Of a stretch of DNA of 64,000 bases, positions 16,944 through 25,445 are shown piece by piece (the stretch's first letter is position 1; the number at the start of each line of letters is the position of its first letter). Origin of the DNA: Thermohalobaculum sp039184865 (GTDB lineage Bacteria; Pseudomonadota; Alphaproteobacteria; Rhodobacterales; Rhodobacteraceae); assembly GCA_039184865.1 (NCBI GenBank), contig JBCDAV010000026.1:1-64000 (forward strand), given 5' to 3'. The position numbers and the translations under genes were made by a program. The notes beneath the pieces were generated by a model. The model did no database searches. It was not told the DNA's origin and saw only the letters and a list, made by a program, of their open reading frames with translations.

Positions 16944-16947
16944 GGCG

Positions 16948-17814
16948 TCACCAGTAGAAGAAGACGAGAACGACGTGGATGATCAGCGTCACCAGCAAGG
17001 CGACGGTGAGCGGCACGTGGAACCAAAGCCAGAGGGTGAGCAACCCGCGATAACGGCCGTCACGGCGCAGACAGGCGGCCAGTTCGCGTTTGCGCGACAG
17101 GTCTGCGACCAGTTCCGAGACGCGCTTGCGCTGCTCCTCGTTCCAGTCGCCCTGATCGACCATCTCGCGCACCTGATCGTACGCCTTCGCGGTTCCGCAG
17201 CGCTTGGACGAGCCGGAGAGGATCGAGAACAGGCCACCGCCGATCTTGGTCTTCTCCAGCGACAACTGGATCGGCGCGCGGAACGCATCTGGCAGGAACT
17301 GCAGCGACCGCTCGAGCTTGCGGTCGAGATCGTCCATGTCCTCTTCGAGTTGTTCCAGCTCGGACATGTCATGGCGCTTCTTCTCGATCACCATCTCGGA
17401 GATGTTGCGCCCCATCTTGTCCGGAAGCCCGGAATAGGCGGTGATCCCCCAGATCCCGGAGAGGATGACGATCATCAGGAGCACGTAACTCAGCGTGTGG
17501 ACCGACCACTCGAACTCGAAGCCCGTGTGCAGCGAGGCGGTGACGATCAGGGTCAGGCCGAGGAAGACGTGCGCCGAGACGACATTGCGCCGCCGCCCGG
17601 TCGAAGACGCGAACCTGCGTTTGCGCACGCCGAGCCACGACAGATAGACGACGATCAGCGCGGAAAGACCGCCGAGCCCGTAGCCGACGATCGTCGAGCC
17701 GTCGCGTCCCTGCGGCGGATTGTGAGCGATGTAGGCAGCAAGCGCCGCGATCGAGATGATGATACCGATCCAGAGCCAAAGTCTGCTGGCGAGAAAACCT
17801 GTCTGAACGTACAT
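16948..17814 (-). CDS. Five-helix membrane protein, predicted di-heme cytochrome b
   Basis: 288 aa with helices about 11-30, 44-63, 79-99, 106-126 and 260-286, and a charged coiled-coil cytoplasmic domain at 135-255. Helix 3 carries His82 and His96, and helix 5 carries His266 and His280: two H-x13-H pairs, the spacing that holds two stacked hemes in cytochrome b of bc1 complexes. By the positive-inside rule, helices 3 and 5 run the same way, so His82/His266 sit near the cytoplasmic side and His96/His280 near the periplasm. Its start overlaps the oxidoreductase stop by 1 nt. It most likely carries electrons between that protein and the periplasmic hemes. Confidence 0.8.
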   Translation of the reverse strand: MYVQTGFLASRLWLWIGIIISIAALAAYIAHNPPQGRDGSTIVGYGLGGLSALIVVYLSWLGVRKRRFASSTGRRRNVVSAHVFLGLTLIVTASLHTGFEFEWSVHTLSYVLLMIVILSGIWGITAYSGLPDKMGRNISEMVIEKKRHDMSELEQLEEDMDDLDRKLERSLQFLPDAFRAPIQLSLEKTKIGGGLFSILSGSSKRCGTAKAYDQVREMVDQGDWNEEQRKRVSELVADLSRKRELAACLRRDGRYRGLLTLWLWFHVPLTVALLVTLIIHVVLVFFYW

Positions 17815-20207
17815 CAGGCTGCGTCCTGTATCTTCTTGATCAGACCCTCGGGGCCGATCCGAATTATTGCTCCGGTGGGACAGGCGCGCACGCAGGCGGG
17901 TCCGCCGCGCACGTCCTCACAAAGATCGCACTTGCGCGCCAACTCCTTGTTTTCCTTGGATTTCACGGCGGCACGTCGCTCACCTGGCCGATCCCCGGCG
18001 CCGAACAGAAGCCAGGTCAGCAGGAAGCCGCGCTTCTTGGGCGTCGCACTCAACTGAATGGCGTCGTAGGGACAGTTCCGGGCGCAGTTGCCGCATCCGA
18101 TGCAGGTGTCGTTGATCTGGACCGCGCCGCCGGACGAACGGTAGAGCGCGTTCGGCGGGCAGTCGGCCATGCAGTGCGGATGCTCGCAATGGCGGCACGA
18201 GATCGGAATGTGCACCTGGGCCTGGGCGTCGCGCGCGGAATAGGTCGGACCGGCAGCGCGGCTGAGCCGCGGGATGCCGTCATGCGTCTCGGCACAGGCC
18301 TTCTCGCAGAAGTCGCAGCGCACGCAGAGCTTGTTGTCGATGGCGATGGCATTCGTTGCCTCGCCGATCCCGTTCTGCATCAGGAAGTCGACGATCTTGC
18401 TCTTGGCCGCGTTGCCCGAGGCGCGCGCGCCCGTGCTGGCCGCCCGGTCGGCAGAGACCTTCTGGACGATCTGACGAACCTTCGGGTTCTTTTCGAGCAG
18501 TCGGACGAAAACGTCCTTCTGGATCTTGAGCGCCTCGACGCCGACGGCTGCCCGCACCGTCGCGTTGCGCGGGGCGTCGTTCAGTAGCGCCGTCTCGCCG
18601 ACCATGCTGCCCGCGGGCAGATAGGCGAGCACAACATCCTTGCCGCCGAACTCGCGGGTCACAGCCGTTGAGCCCGACTGGATGACGAACACCGCGTCGG
18701 CCTCGCCACCCTCCTTCATCAATGCCTCGCCGCGCGAGAAGTTGATGACCTCGTAGGTGTCCATGACCTCCTTGAGGTCGAACTGGGTCAGCTGCGGCGA
18801 CAGGAAGGTCTGCATCTTGCGCAGGACGATGGTGTCCATCAGCGTCTTGCGCGCAGTGGCCGAGGAGGCGATCAGCTTCAGTGCTGCATTACGCGGGATC
18901 TCGATCACGGTCGCCCCGGCCATCCCGCCGACCGCGTCGGAGTTGCGGCGCCGCCCCATCACGAGACCCATCTCGCCGAAGAACGACCCCTTCTGGACAT
19001 CGAAGGACGTCGTCTCGTTGATCGGGATCTCGACCTCGCCGCGGACGATGACGAACAGACTGTCACCCGCGTCGCCCTTGCGAATGATCGTGCTGCCATG
19101 CGGATGGACCTGAATTTCCGCCTCGAGCAGGAATTCGCGTAATTGCAGGATCGTCAGACCGTTGAAGAGATCGACGCTGTCGCGCACCTCGTTGAGCAGA
19201 TCGTGGACCGAGCGCCCCTGCAACAACGCGCCGAACTTTTCGGACAGCATCGGGATGTCGGCGCCGTCGACCGGATCGCCGGCGATCGTCTGGATCACCT
19301 CGTAACCCTGGTTGAGGCAGTGCTTGATCAGCGGATAGCCCGCCAGCGCGCCAACGAAGTAGATCCCGGTGCGGTCGCTCTCATAGCTCTCCGAGACACG
19401 CGGGAAATCGGCGCCTTCCTCGAACACACCGCCGATCGCCTCGACGAACTTTCTCGGGGCGATGGCCCCTATGCGCGCGATCACCCGATCTGCGCGGACG
19501 ATCTGCTCGCCTTCGGGGCTCTTCAGGACAATCGCGTTGTCTTCGACCCGGACCGGGCTGGTGTTGTAGGCGCACTCGATCAGCTCGTCCTTGATCGCGC
19601 CCATGATCAGCGAAATGTTGCCAGGCTTGGCGCGTGCGAACTCCCGCTTTCGATTGACGATCGTTACCCGGTTTTCGTTCTGCGCGAGTGCGACCGCGTT
19701 CTCGATCGCCGCGTCGCCCGCACCGACGACCACGACATCCTTGTCCCAGTAATCCTTCGGATCGTCGAGTTGGTACTCGACCAACCCGTTGTCCTCGCCA
19801 TCGACGCCCATCTTGCGCAGGTTGCCCTGCAGGCCGATGGCGATGACGACGGTTTCGGCCTGGACCGTTTCGCCCGAGGCAAGCTGCACCGAGAAGTTCC
19901 CGGCCTCGCCTTCGACGCCAGTGACATCGGCGCCGTAGCGGACGTTCACGCCGAGTTCGTTCACCCGCGCGGTCCAGTTTGCGAGCAGGTTCTCCCGCGA
20001 GTCGGCCTGGAATTCGACACCTGCGCGCACCGGCAACGCGTCGGGTGTCGCCATGATGTACTTACCCTTCTGGTATTTGAAGATCGTATTGGACAGTTGC
20101 TGCGCGCGCTCCAACAGGACATGGCTCATGCCCATCGAGGCCGCTCTGGTGGCTGCGCTGATTCCGGCAGGGCCAGAACCGACAATGGCTACCTTATAAG
20201 TCGTCAC
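17814..20207 (-). CDS. FAD/NAD(P) oxidoreductase - two cNMP domains - 4x[4Fe-4S] ferredoxin fusion
   Basis: 797 aa, cytoplasmic. Residues 1-330 are a thioredoxin-reductase-like flavoprotein: FAD motif GSGPAG (10-15), NAD(P) motif GAGDAA (162-167), no CXXC redox pair. Two cyclic-nucleotide-binding domains follow at about 355-460 (cassette GEMGLVMGRRRNSDAV) and 465-590 (GETALLNDAPRNATV, canonical Glu and Arg). Residues 625-780 hold four cysteine quartets (around 628-638, 671-683, 702-712, 760-776), like DmsB/HybA/NrfC-type subunits with four [4Fe-4S] clusters. It starts with GTG at 20207 after GAGGGTGA. It probably feeds or draws electrons at the membrane cytochrome encoded immediately downstream, under cAMP or cGMP control. 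Confidence 0.92.
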   Translation of the reverse strand: MTTYKVAIVGSGPAGISAATRAASMGMSHVLLERAQQLSNTIFKYQKGKYIMATPDALPVRAGVEFQADSRENLLANWTARVNELGVNVRYGADVTGVEGEAGNFSVQLASGETVQAETVVIAIGLQGNLRKMGVDGEDNGLVEYQLDDPKDYWDKDVVVVGAGDAAIENAVALAQNENRVTIVNRKREFARAKPGNISLIMGAIKDELIECAYNTSPVRVEDNAIVLKSPEGEQIVRADRVIARIGAIAPRKFVEAIGGVFEEGADFPRVSESYESDRTGIYFVGALAGYPLIKHCLNQGYEVIQTIAGDPVDGADIPMLSEKFGALLQGRSVHDLLNEVRDSVDLFNGLTILQLREFLLEAEIQVHPHGSTIIRKGDAGDSLFVIVRGEVEIPINETTSFDVQKGSFFGEMGLVMGRRRNSDAVGGMAGATVIEIPRNAALKLIASSATARKTLMDTIVLRKMQTFLSPQLTQFDLKEVMDTYEVINFSRGEALMKEGGEADAVFVIQSGSTAVTREFGGKDVVLAYLPAGSMVGETALLNDAPRNATVRAAVGVEALKIQKDVFVRLLEKNPKVRQIVQKVSADRAASTGARASGNAAKSKIVDFLMQNGIGEATNAIAIDNKLCVRCDFCEKACAETHDGIPRLSRAAGPTYSARDAQAQVHIPISCRHCEHPHCMADCPPNALYRSSGGAVQINDTCIGCGNCARNCPYDAIQLSATPKKRGFLLTWLLFGAGDRPGERRAAVKSKENKELARKCDLCEDVRGGPACVRACPTGAIIRIGPEGLIKKIQDAA

Positions 20208-20274
20208 GGGTCAGTATCACCCTCTCGCTCATAATCTTACCGGCACGAATGCCTCGGCAACGCAGGAACTACGC

Positions 20275-21576
20275 TTACGGAAGGGACGCCTGGAACGAAC
20301 GCATAGCCGACGTGAACTGGCCGGCGCTGTAACGGTCATCACTCTCGACCGTCGAAAACACTTCATCGAGAACCGCGCTCAGGCGGTCGTAATCGGCGTC
20401 AGAAATGTGCTCGCCGTTGATCAGCGCCGCCAACGTCGAGTCGATCACCAGCGCCGTCTGTTCCGCTGTCGCGTAGTCCGAGAACTGACCGGACGCGCCG
20501 TTGTTCGCGAGAACCCCCAGGATCTCGCGCATTTCGGCGCCGTCGAAGGAACGTGTCGCCAGGCTTTCGACAGCCCGCTGGGCAGTCGCCTGCATCTGCT
20601 TGGCCGCGGCAACGACTGCGCCGCGGTTCTGGCTCGCCGCTGCGTGCAGCCGGCGGATATCCCCGCTGATCTGATCGCCAAGACCCGGCTCGGCGAAGCT
20701 CATCGCGATCCGCAGCATCTTCATGTGCGCATCGTCGAACTTCGGCTGGCCGCGCTTGTTGACCGACGCCTTGCGCTTGACGCTCATCGGCGCGTGACAG
20801 CCATGGCAATCGAAAAATGCCATCTCGGGGAAGAAGCCCAAAGTGCCCGTCTGCGGGTCGGCCAGCAGGGACATGCGGCGCTCGGTGGCCATGGCCTGAC
20901 CGACGGCCCAGACCCGAACGCCGTCTATGTTCGATTTCCGCTCCACGTAGTCTTCGTCGACCGTGTGGTGGGCGTTGATCTCGGTGTAGCTGTCCAGTTC
21001 GAAACTGACGCGCGGATGACCGGCCGCGAGCAGACGGTGCCCGGCGAACTGGTCCGAGGCGCCGAAATGACAGTCGAGACAGATGGCCGCCCGGCGGATC
21101 GGATCGTGCGTGGGGCGCAGACCCTGGTCGCGCAGCTCCTCGATCGTCACGTCAAGATCGTGATGGGTGTCGAGCCAGATGCCGGACGCACCGTGACAGG
21201 ATTCGCAGCTTACACCCTCTTCGACATTGTAGAGCGCGCCGTGCTGACCAGCGGGCGCGTTCGTCGTGTGGCAGTCGAGACAAAGACCTGCGGAGGTCGG
21301 CGTGCCGACGCCCATGTTGCGGGCGATCCTGTTCGCCTGGTCGCTGAGCAATACGAGATAGCTCTTCGAATGCGGCCCTTGGGACCAGATCGCATACTCG
21401 TTGCGATCGACATTCGAATCGACTGCGGGGGCAGTAAGCTCATGGCAACCGGCCTGCGTGCAGCTCGCCGCGCCATTGTAAGTGTGCGGGTCCTTGATCG
21501 ACCCCGCTACCGCTGCCCCACTCAGCGTCAATGTTAAAATTGAGACGGCTAGTGCCGTCACCGCAAGCGCATTCAA
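20275..21576 (-). CDS. Periplasmic pentaheme cytochrome c with CX4CH site, first gene of operon
   Basis: 433-aa cytochrome, paralogue of the 444-aa one downstream. Heme sites are C39-TQAG-CH45 (CX4CH), CLDCH, CESCH, CLDCH and CHGCH. The N terminus is hydrophobic (MNALAVTALAVSILTLTLSGAAVAG) but lacks the Lys/Arg usual in a signal peptide. The start is TTG at 21576 behind GGAGGGG; the nearby ATG at 21572 is out of frame. It lies 67 nt upstream of the oxidoreductase gene. The 226-bp stretch 21577-21802 before it should hold the operon promoter, but I see no clear FNR-type or sigma-70 element there on this strand. Confidence 0.87.
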   Translation of the reverse strand: MNALAVTALAVSILTLTLSGAAVAGSIKDPHTYNGAASCTQAGCHELTAPAVDSNVDRNEYAIWSQGPHSKSYLVLLSDQANRIARNMGVGTPTSAGLCLDCHTTNAPAGQHGALYNVEEGVSCESCHGASGIWLDTHHDLDVTIEELRDQGLRPTHDPIRRAAICLDCHFGASDQFAGHRLLAAGHPRVSFELDSYTEINAHHTVDEDYVERKSNIDGVRVWAVGQAMATERRMSLLADPQTGTLGFFPEMAFFDCHGCHAPMSVKRKASVNKRGQPKFDDAHMKMLRIAMSFAEPGLGDQISGDIRRLHAAASQNRGAVVAAAKQMQATAQRAVESLATRSFDGAEMREILGVLANNGASGQFSDYATAEQTALVIDSTLAALINGEHISDADYDRLSAVLDEVFSTVESDDRYSAGQFTSAMRSFQASLP

Positions 21577-21802
21577 TGTTCCCCTCCAGCTGCGTCTTTC
21601 TCCTCTGCGCCCCCCGGTCGCAGGCTCGAAATGTCACGTTGCTGGGAGGAAGGGTACTACCTCGATCTGAAAGTGCAAAGCAGTAAAAGGGCTTGACATA
21701 GGGTGGCAGGTCTGGTGCGCGCCCACTTTTTCACATTGGAGGCGCGCTTTCCACGGCTCGGAACACGTATGCCGATCTATCAACCTGAAGGTGCGCGACC
21801 CC

Positions 21803-22789
21803 TCAGAGACCGGCAATCAACGCCTTGAGATCGGCCTGCGGACGGGCTCCGATATGGCTGATAATCTCGCCCGCGGCAGCACATCCCATGGCGGCGGCGC
21901 GCGCATCATCGGCACCTTGAGCGAGCCCCGCAAGAAAACCGGCGGCAAAGAGATCGCCTGCCCCGGTGGTATCGACCACATCGGTTGCCTGCGCCGGGAC
22001 ACGGGTTCTTTGATCGCCCCGGACGATGACAGCACCCTCAGCCGACATGGTCACAGCAGCGATGGAGCAATCGGCCGAAACCTGGGACAGCGCATGGTCG
22101 AGATCGTCCGTCTGGTAGAGCGACATAAGCTCGGCCTGATTGGCGAACAGCAGATCCATCTCGTCCCGGATCAGGCGCCGGAAGTCATCCCTGTGGCGAT
22201 CGACGCAGAAAGGGTCCGAAAGCGTGATCGACGTGTTACCGCCGTTCTTCTTGGTCGCCCAGATCGCGCGTGCATAGGCGGCCTTCGCTTCAGGTGTGTC
22301 GAACAGATACCCTTCTAGATATAGCCAGTCGGCGCGGCCCATCAGATCGACATCTATATCGTCTGCGACCAGACCGACCGAGGCACCGAGAAACGTGCTC
22401 ATCGACCGCTCGCCATCCGGCGTGACCAGAACGAGGCAGCGCGATGTCTCGGCCTCGCTGTCTTCCGGCGCGACCGGGCCGGAGTACTCGACGCCCTGCG
22501 CCCTAAGGTCATGGCCGAAGATCTGGCCAAGCTGATCGTCCCGGACCTTGCCGAGAAATCCGGTCGTCGCACCGAGCGCCGCCGCACCTGCGGCCGTGTT
22601 TGCAGCCGAGCCGCCCGAGATCTCGGTCGCTGCGGGCATGGCACCGTAGAGTGACTGCGCCCGATCCTGGTCGATCAGGGTCATGATGCCCTTCTCGACC
22701 TCGTTCGATCCGAGGAACGCATCGTCGATCTGAGCGACGACATCGACAATCGCGTTGCCGATGGCGACAACGTCCAAACGGTTGCTCAC
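21803..22789 (-). CDS. Adenosine kinase, PfkB family
   Basis: Phosphorylates adenosine or a related nucleoside to the monophosphate (purine salvage). The 328-aa product has PfkB signatures: GGSAANTAAGAAALG (about 58-72) and DTTGAGDLFAAGFLAG, whose Asp is the catalytic base. The overall sequence matches the adenosine-kinase-like branch common in alphaproteobacteria (VVAIGNAIVDVVAQ at the N terminus). It starts with GTG at 22789, overlapping the nth stop by 4 nt (GTGA), so it is coupled to nth. A ribokinase-like sugar specificity cannot be excluded. Confidence 0.88.
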   Translation of the reverse strand: MSNRLDVVAIGNAIVDVVAQIDDAFLGSNEVEKGIMTLIDQDRAQSLYGAMPAATEISGGSAANTAAGAAALGATTGFLGKVRDDQLGQIFGHDLRAQGVEYSGPVAPEDSEAETSRCLVLVTPDGERSMSTFLGASVGLVADDIDVDLMGRADWLYLEGYLFDTPEAKAAYARAIWATKKNGGNTSITLSDPFCVDRHRDDFRRLIRDEMDLLFANQAELMSLYQTDDLDHALSQVSADCSIAAVTMSAEGAVIVRGDQRTRVPAQATDVVDTTGAGDLFAAGFLAGLAQGADDARAAAMGCAAAGEIISHIGARPQADLKALIAGL

Positions 22790-23430
22790 AGGGTCTTCTC
22801 CTCGAATTCACAGAGGTCCTCGATGGGACAGTTGGGACAGTCAGGCTTGCGCGCCTTGCAGATATAGCGGCCGTGCAGGATCAGCCAGTGGTGCGCGTGG
22901 CGTTGGTACTCGGCGGGCACGTTGTCCTCAATCGCTCTTTCGACAACGTTGACATCCTTGCCTGGACAGATGCCGGTGCGGTTGCCGATGCGAAATATAT
23001 GCGTGTCGACAGCCTGGGCAGGATGACCCCACCACATATTCAGGACGACGTTTGCCGTCTTGCGCCCGACACCCGGAAGCGATGAAAGCGCGGCGCGCGA
23101 CGACGGCACCTCGCCGCCATAGTCGTCGACGAGGATTCTGCTCAGTTTGATGACGTTCTTGGCCTTGTTGCGATAGAGGCCGATCGTGCGGATGTGCTCG
23201 ATCAGCCGTTCCTCGCCAAGCGCGAGCATCTTTTCCGGCGTCTCGGCAATCTTGAAGAGCTCGGCAGTGGCCTTGTTGACGCCCTTGTCGGTCGCCTGCG
23301 CGGAAAGTGCCACGGCGACGACCAACGTGTAGGCATTCACGTGATCGAGCTCGCCCTTTGGCTCGGGTTCGGCCATGGCAAAGCGCGAAAAGATCTCGCG
23401 CATCCGGTGATAGTCGAGCTGCGTGGCCAT
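22786..23430 (-). CDS. nth: Endonuclease III (DNA glycosylase/AP lyase)
   Basis: Base-excision repair enzyme removing oxidised pyrimidines. The 214-aa product contains the helix-hairpin-helix LPGVGRKTANVVLN with catalytic Lys, the downstream VDTHIFRIGNR carrying the catalytic Asp, and the C-terminal [4Fe-4S] ligand set C-x6-C-x2-C-x5-C (CKARKPDCPNCPIEDLC). Length is normal for bacterial Nth. First gene of a two-gene unit with adenosine kinase. ATG 23430. Confidence 0.96.
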   Translation of the reverse strand: MATQLDYHRMREIFSRFAMAEPEPKGELDHVNAYTLVVAVALSAQATDKGVNKATAELFKIAETPEKMLALGEERLIEHIRTIGLYRNKAKNVIKLSRILVDDYGGEVPSSRAALSSLPGVGRKTANVVLNMWWGHPAQAVDTHIFRIGNRTGICPGKDVNVVERAIEDNVPAEYQRHAHHWLILHGRYICKARKPDCPNCPIEDLCEFEEKTL

Positions 23431-23499
23431 GACGGGCCGTTAGCAGGAGAGCGTTTGGGCGACAAGCACCCGGCATGCGACCGTTGGTGCGCGATGGGT

Positions 23500-23835
23500 T
23501 CAGTCGTTCGGCGGACTCAGGAACCTCAAGCCGAAGGTCTGACCGCGCTGCCAGGCGATCTCCGCCTGAAAGCAGGCCCCGGTCTCCGGCACACGCAGGT
23601 TGAGTTTTTCCGGCGGGTGGTAACCGCGCGGCGCGATCATGCGTGCGCCATTTGCGGAGAGGTCCACGAGATCGACCTGAACCGCGTCGCCTTCCATGTC
23701 CCGCACGATCCCGAAATAGGAGACGACATTGCGTTCCACAGAACGGCGCGAGAGATCGACCGTGGGTGCCGCAAAGTGCGCGCCCGATGAGGCATCGTCG
23801 AACGTCTCGTCGCCGTCGCGACCGACCGATCCCAT
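23500..23835 (-). CDS. PilZ-domain protein (c-di-GMP receptor type)
   Basis: 111-aa soluble single-domain protein. It keeps both PilZ signature parts: an Arg-rich RRSVER motif (about 29-34) and DLSANGARM (about 59-67), the (D/N)xSxxG motif that together bind cyclic di-GMP. No effector domain is attached. I chose ATG 23835 (site CGGAGGG upstream); the ORF could be read 33 codons further but those residues are not PilZ. It may regulate motility, adhesion or polysaccharide export. The GGDEF-like protein at 62 kb appears degenerate, so the c-di-GMP source must lie elsewhere. Confidence 0.87.
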   Translation of the reverse strand: MGSVGRDGDETFDDASSGAHFAAPTVDLSRRSVERNVVSYFGIVRDMEGDAVQVDLVDLSANGARMIAPRGYHPPEKLNLRVPETGACFQAEIAWQRGQTFGLRFLSPPND

Positions 23836-23933
23836 GAAAATCCCTCCGAACATGAACGTACCGAATGTCGCACGTGAACATTGCCAGAGATTTAAGGGGC
23901 TTGGTTGACCCGTCGATCGGCGCCCGAAGACCA

Positions 23934-24359
23934 CTATTCCGTGAGCGGCGGTGTGCCTGCCGCGCGCACGGGCAGGGAACGGGCCAGCCAGCCAGGGGCG
24001 CCCTCCGCACCGAACATGCCTTCCGGCACATTGACGATCCGATGCATGCCGCGCTGAGCGAGCGCCGATGCGACGTAGCCGGAGCGCCCGCCGGAGGCGC
24101 AGATCACGGCCAGACCGCGATCAGGATGGCGATTATAAAGCTCGAGGAGGTCCCGGACGAAACCATCGGACTTCATATCGAGAGCATGTGCGACATCTGG
24201 CACGCCGGTCTTGGCCCATTCCTCAGGCGTGCGGATGTCGACCAGGGTGATCTCCCCGGCGAGCGCCGCGCGCCGCGCTTCGTCGGCTGTCAATGTGTCC
24301 TTTGCCATCGCGATTCCAGCCCAGATGAGACAGACCAATCCGATCAGAAGTCTCCGCAT
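23934..24359 (-). CDS. Periplasmic rhodanese-like protein
   Basis: 141-aa exported single-domain rhodanese. Signal peptide about 1-19 (MRRLLIGLVCLIWAGIAMA). The fold's LVDIRTPEEW motif and the active-site loop ICASGGRSG with the persulfide Cys are present. Rhodaneses transfer sulfane sulfur, for example thiosulfate to cyanide or a thiol acceptor. The physiological substrate is unknown. Divergent from trxB across about 100 nt. Confidence 0.9.
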   Translation of the reverse strand: MRRLLIGLVCLIWAGIAMAKDTLTADEARRAALAGEITLVDIRTPEEWAKTGVPDVAHALDMKSDGFVRDLLELYNRHPDRGLAVICASGGRSGYVASALAQRGMHRIVNVPEGMFGAEGAPGWLARSLPVRAAGTPPLTE

Positions 24360-24463
24360 CCGCGTCTTCCCGGGTCACAAGATTTCGATGTGCGATCCTA
24401 GCCTCTTGGCGCAGCCCACCCAAGCCCGTATCTAGGGCGCTCATGTCGCAAGGAGAGCCAGTG

Positions 24464-25426
24464 ATGTCCGAGACCCGCACGACCCGTCTGTTGATTGTTG
24501 GCTCAGGCCCGGCCGGGTACACGGCAGCGGTCTATGCCTCGCGGGCCTTGCTGGATCCGGTCCTGCTCCAGGGAATCCAACCGGGCGGACAGCTTACCAT
24601 TACGACCGAGGTCGAGAACTGGCCGAGCGTGATCGAAACCCAGGGTCCCGACCTGATGCAGGCGTTCGAAGCCCATGCAAAGGCGGTAGGGACCGAGATC
24701 GTCTTCGACCATGTCAACGCACTCGATCTGTCGGCACGCCCGTTCACTGCGACCTGCGACTCCGGCACGATCTGGAAGGCCGGCTCGGTGATCCTCGCGA
24801 CCGGCGCACAGGCGAAGTGGCTGGGCTTGCCGTCAGAGGAAAAGTTCAAGGGCTTCGGTGTCTCGGCCTGCGCGACCTGCGACGGATTCTTCTATCGCGG
24901 CAAGGACGTGCTCGTCATCGGCGGTGGCAACACGGCGGTCGAAGAGGCGCTCTATCTCGCCAACCTCGCTTCAAAGGTCACGCTGATCCATCGACGCGAT
25001 TCGCTTCGGGCGGAGGCAATCCTGCAGAAACGCCTGTTCGAGCATCCCAAGGTCGAGATCCTCTGGGACCACACGCTGGACGAGGTTCTGGGCTCGGATG
25101 ATGACGGCGTAACCGGCGCCCGCCTCGCACATGCGCAAACCGGAGAGACCCGAGAGATCGGTGCGGCCGGAATCTTCGTCGCGATCGGCCATGCTCCGGC
25201 ATCGGAACTCGTGAAAGACCAGTTGGAAACGCACATGGGCGGGTACGTGGTTACAGCACCGGACTCGACGGCGACATCGATCCCGGGCGTTTACGCGGCA
25301 GGCGACGTGACTGATCATGTCTACCGACAGGCCGTGACGTCGGCTGGCATGGGCTGCATGGCCGCGCTCGAAGCGGAAAAATTCCTCGCCGAGCACGGGT
25401 CCGGTATCGCGCAGGCTGCCGAATAG
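24464..25426 (+). CDS. trxB: Thioredoxin reductase
   Basis: NADPH-dependent flavoenzyme that reduces thioredoxin. The 320-aa product has FAD motif GSGPAGYTA (about 14-22), redox pair CATC (Cys136, Cys139), NADPH motif GGGNTAVEEA and the C-terminal VYAAGDVTD FAD segment. I chose ATG 24464, which follows AAGGAGAG at good spacing; an in-frame start 7 codons upstream has no site. Its flavoprotein fold is shared with the N-terminal part of the cytochrome-operon oxidoreductase, but only TrxB has the CXXC. Confidence 0.96.
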   Translation: MSETRTTRLLIVGSGPAGYTAAVYASRALLDPVLLQGIQPGGQLTITTEVENWPSVIETQGPDLMQAFEAHAKAVGTEIVFDHVNALDLSARPFTATCDSGTIWKAGSVILATGAQAKWLGLPSEEKFKGFGVSACATCDGFFYRGKDVLVIGGGNTAVEEALYLANLASKVTLIHRRDSLRAEAILQKRLFEHPKVEILWDHTLDEVLGSDDDGVTGARLAHAQTGETREIGAAGIFVAIGHAPASELVKDQLETHMGGYVVTAPDSTATSIPGVYAAGDVTDHVYRQAVTSAGMGCMAALEAEKFLAEHGSGIAQAAE

Positions 25427-25445
25427 CGGTCCATCGGTTTAACCG

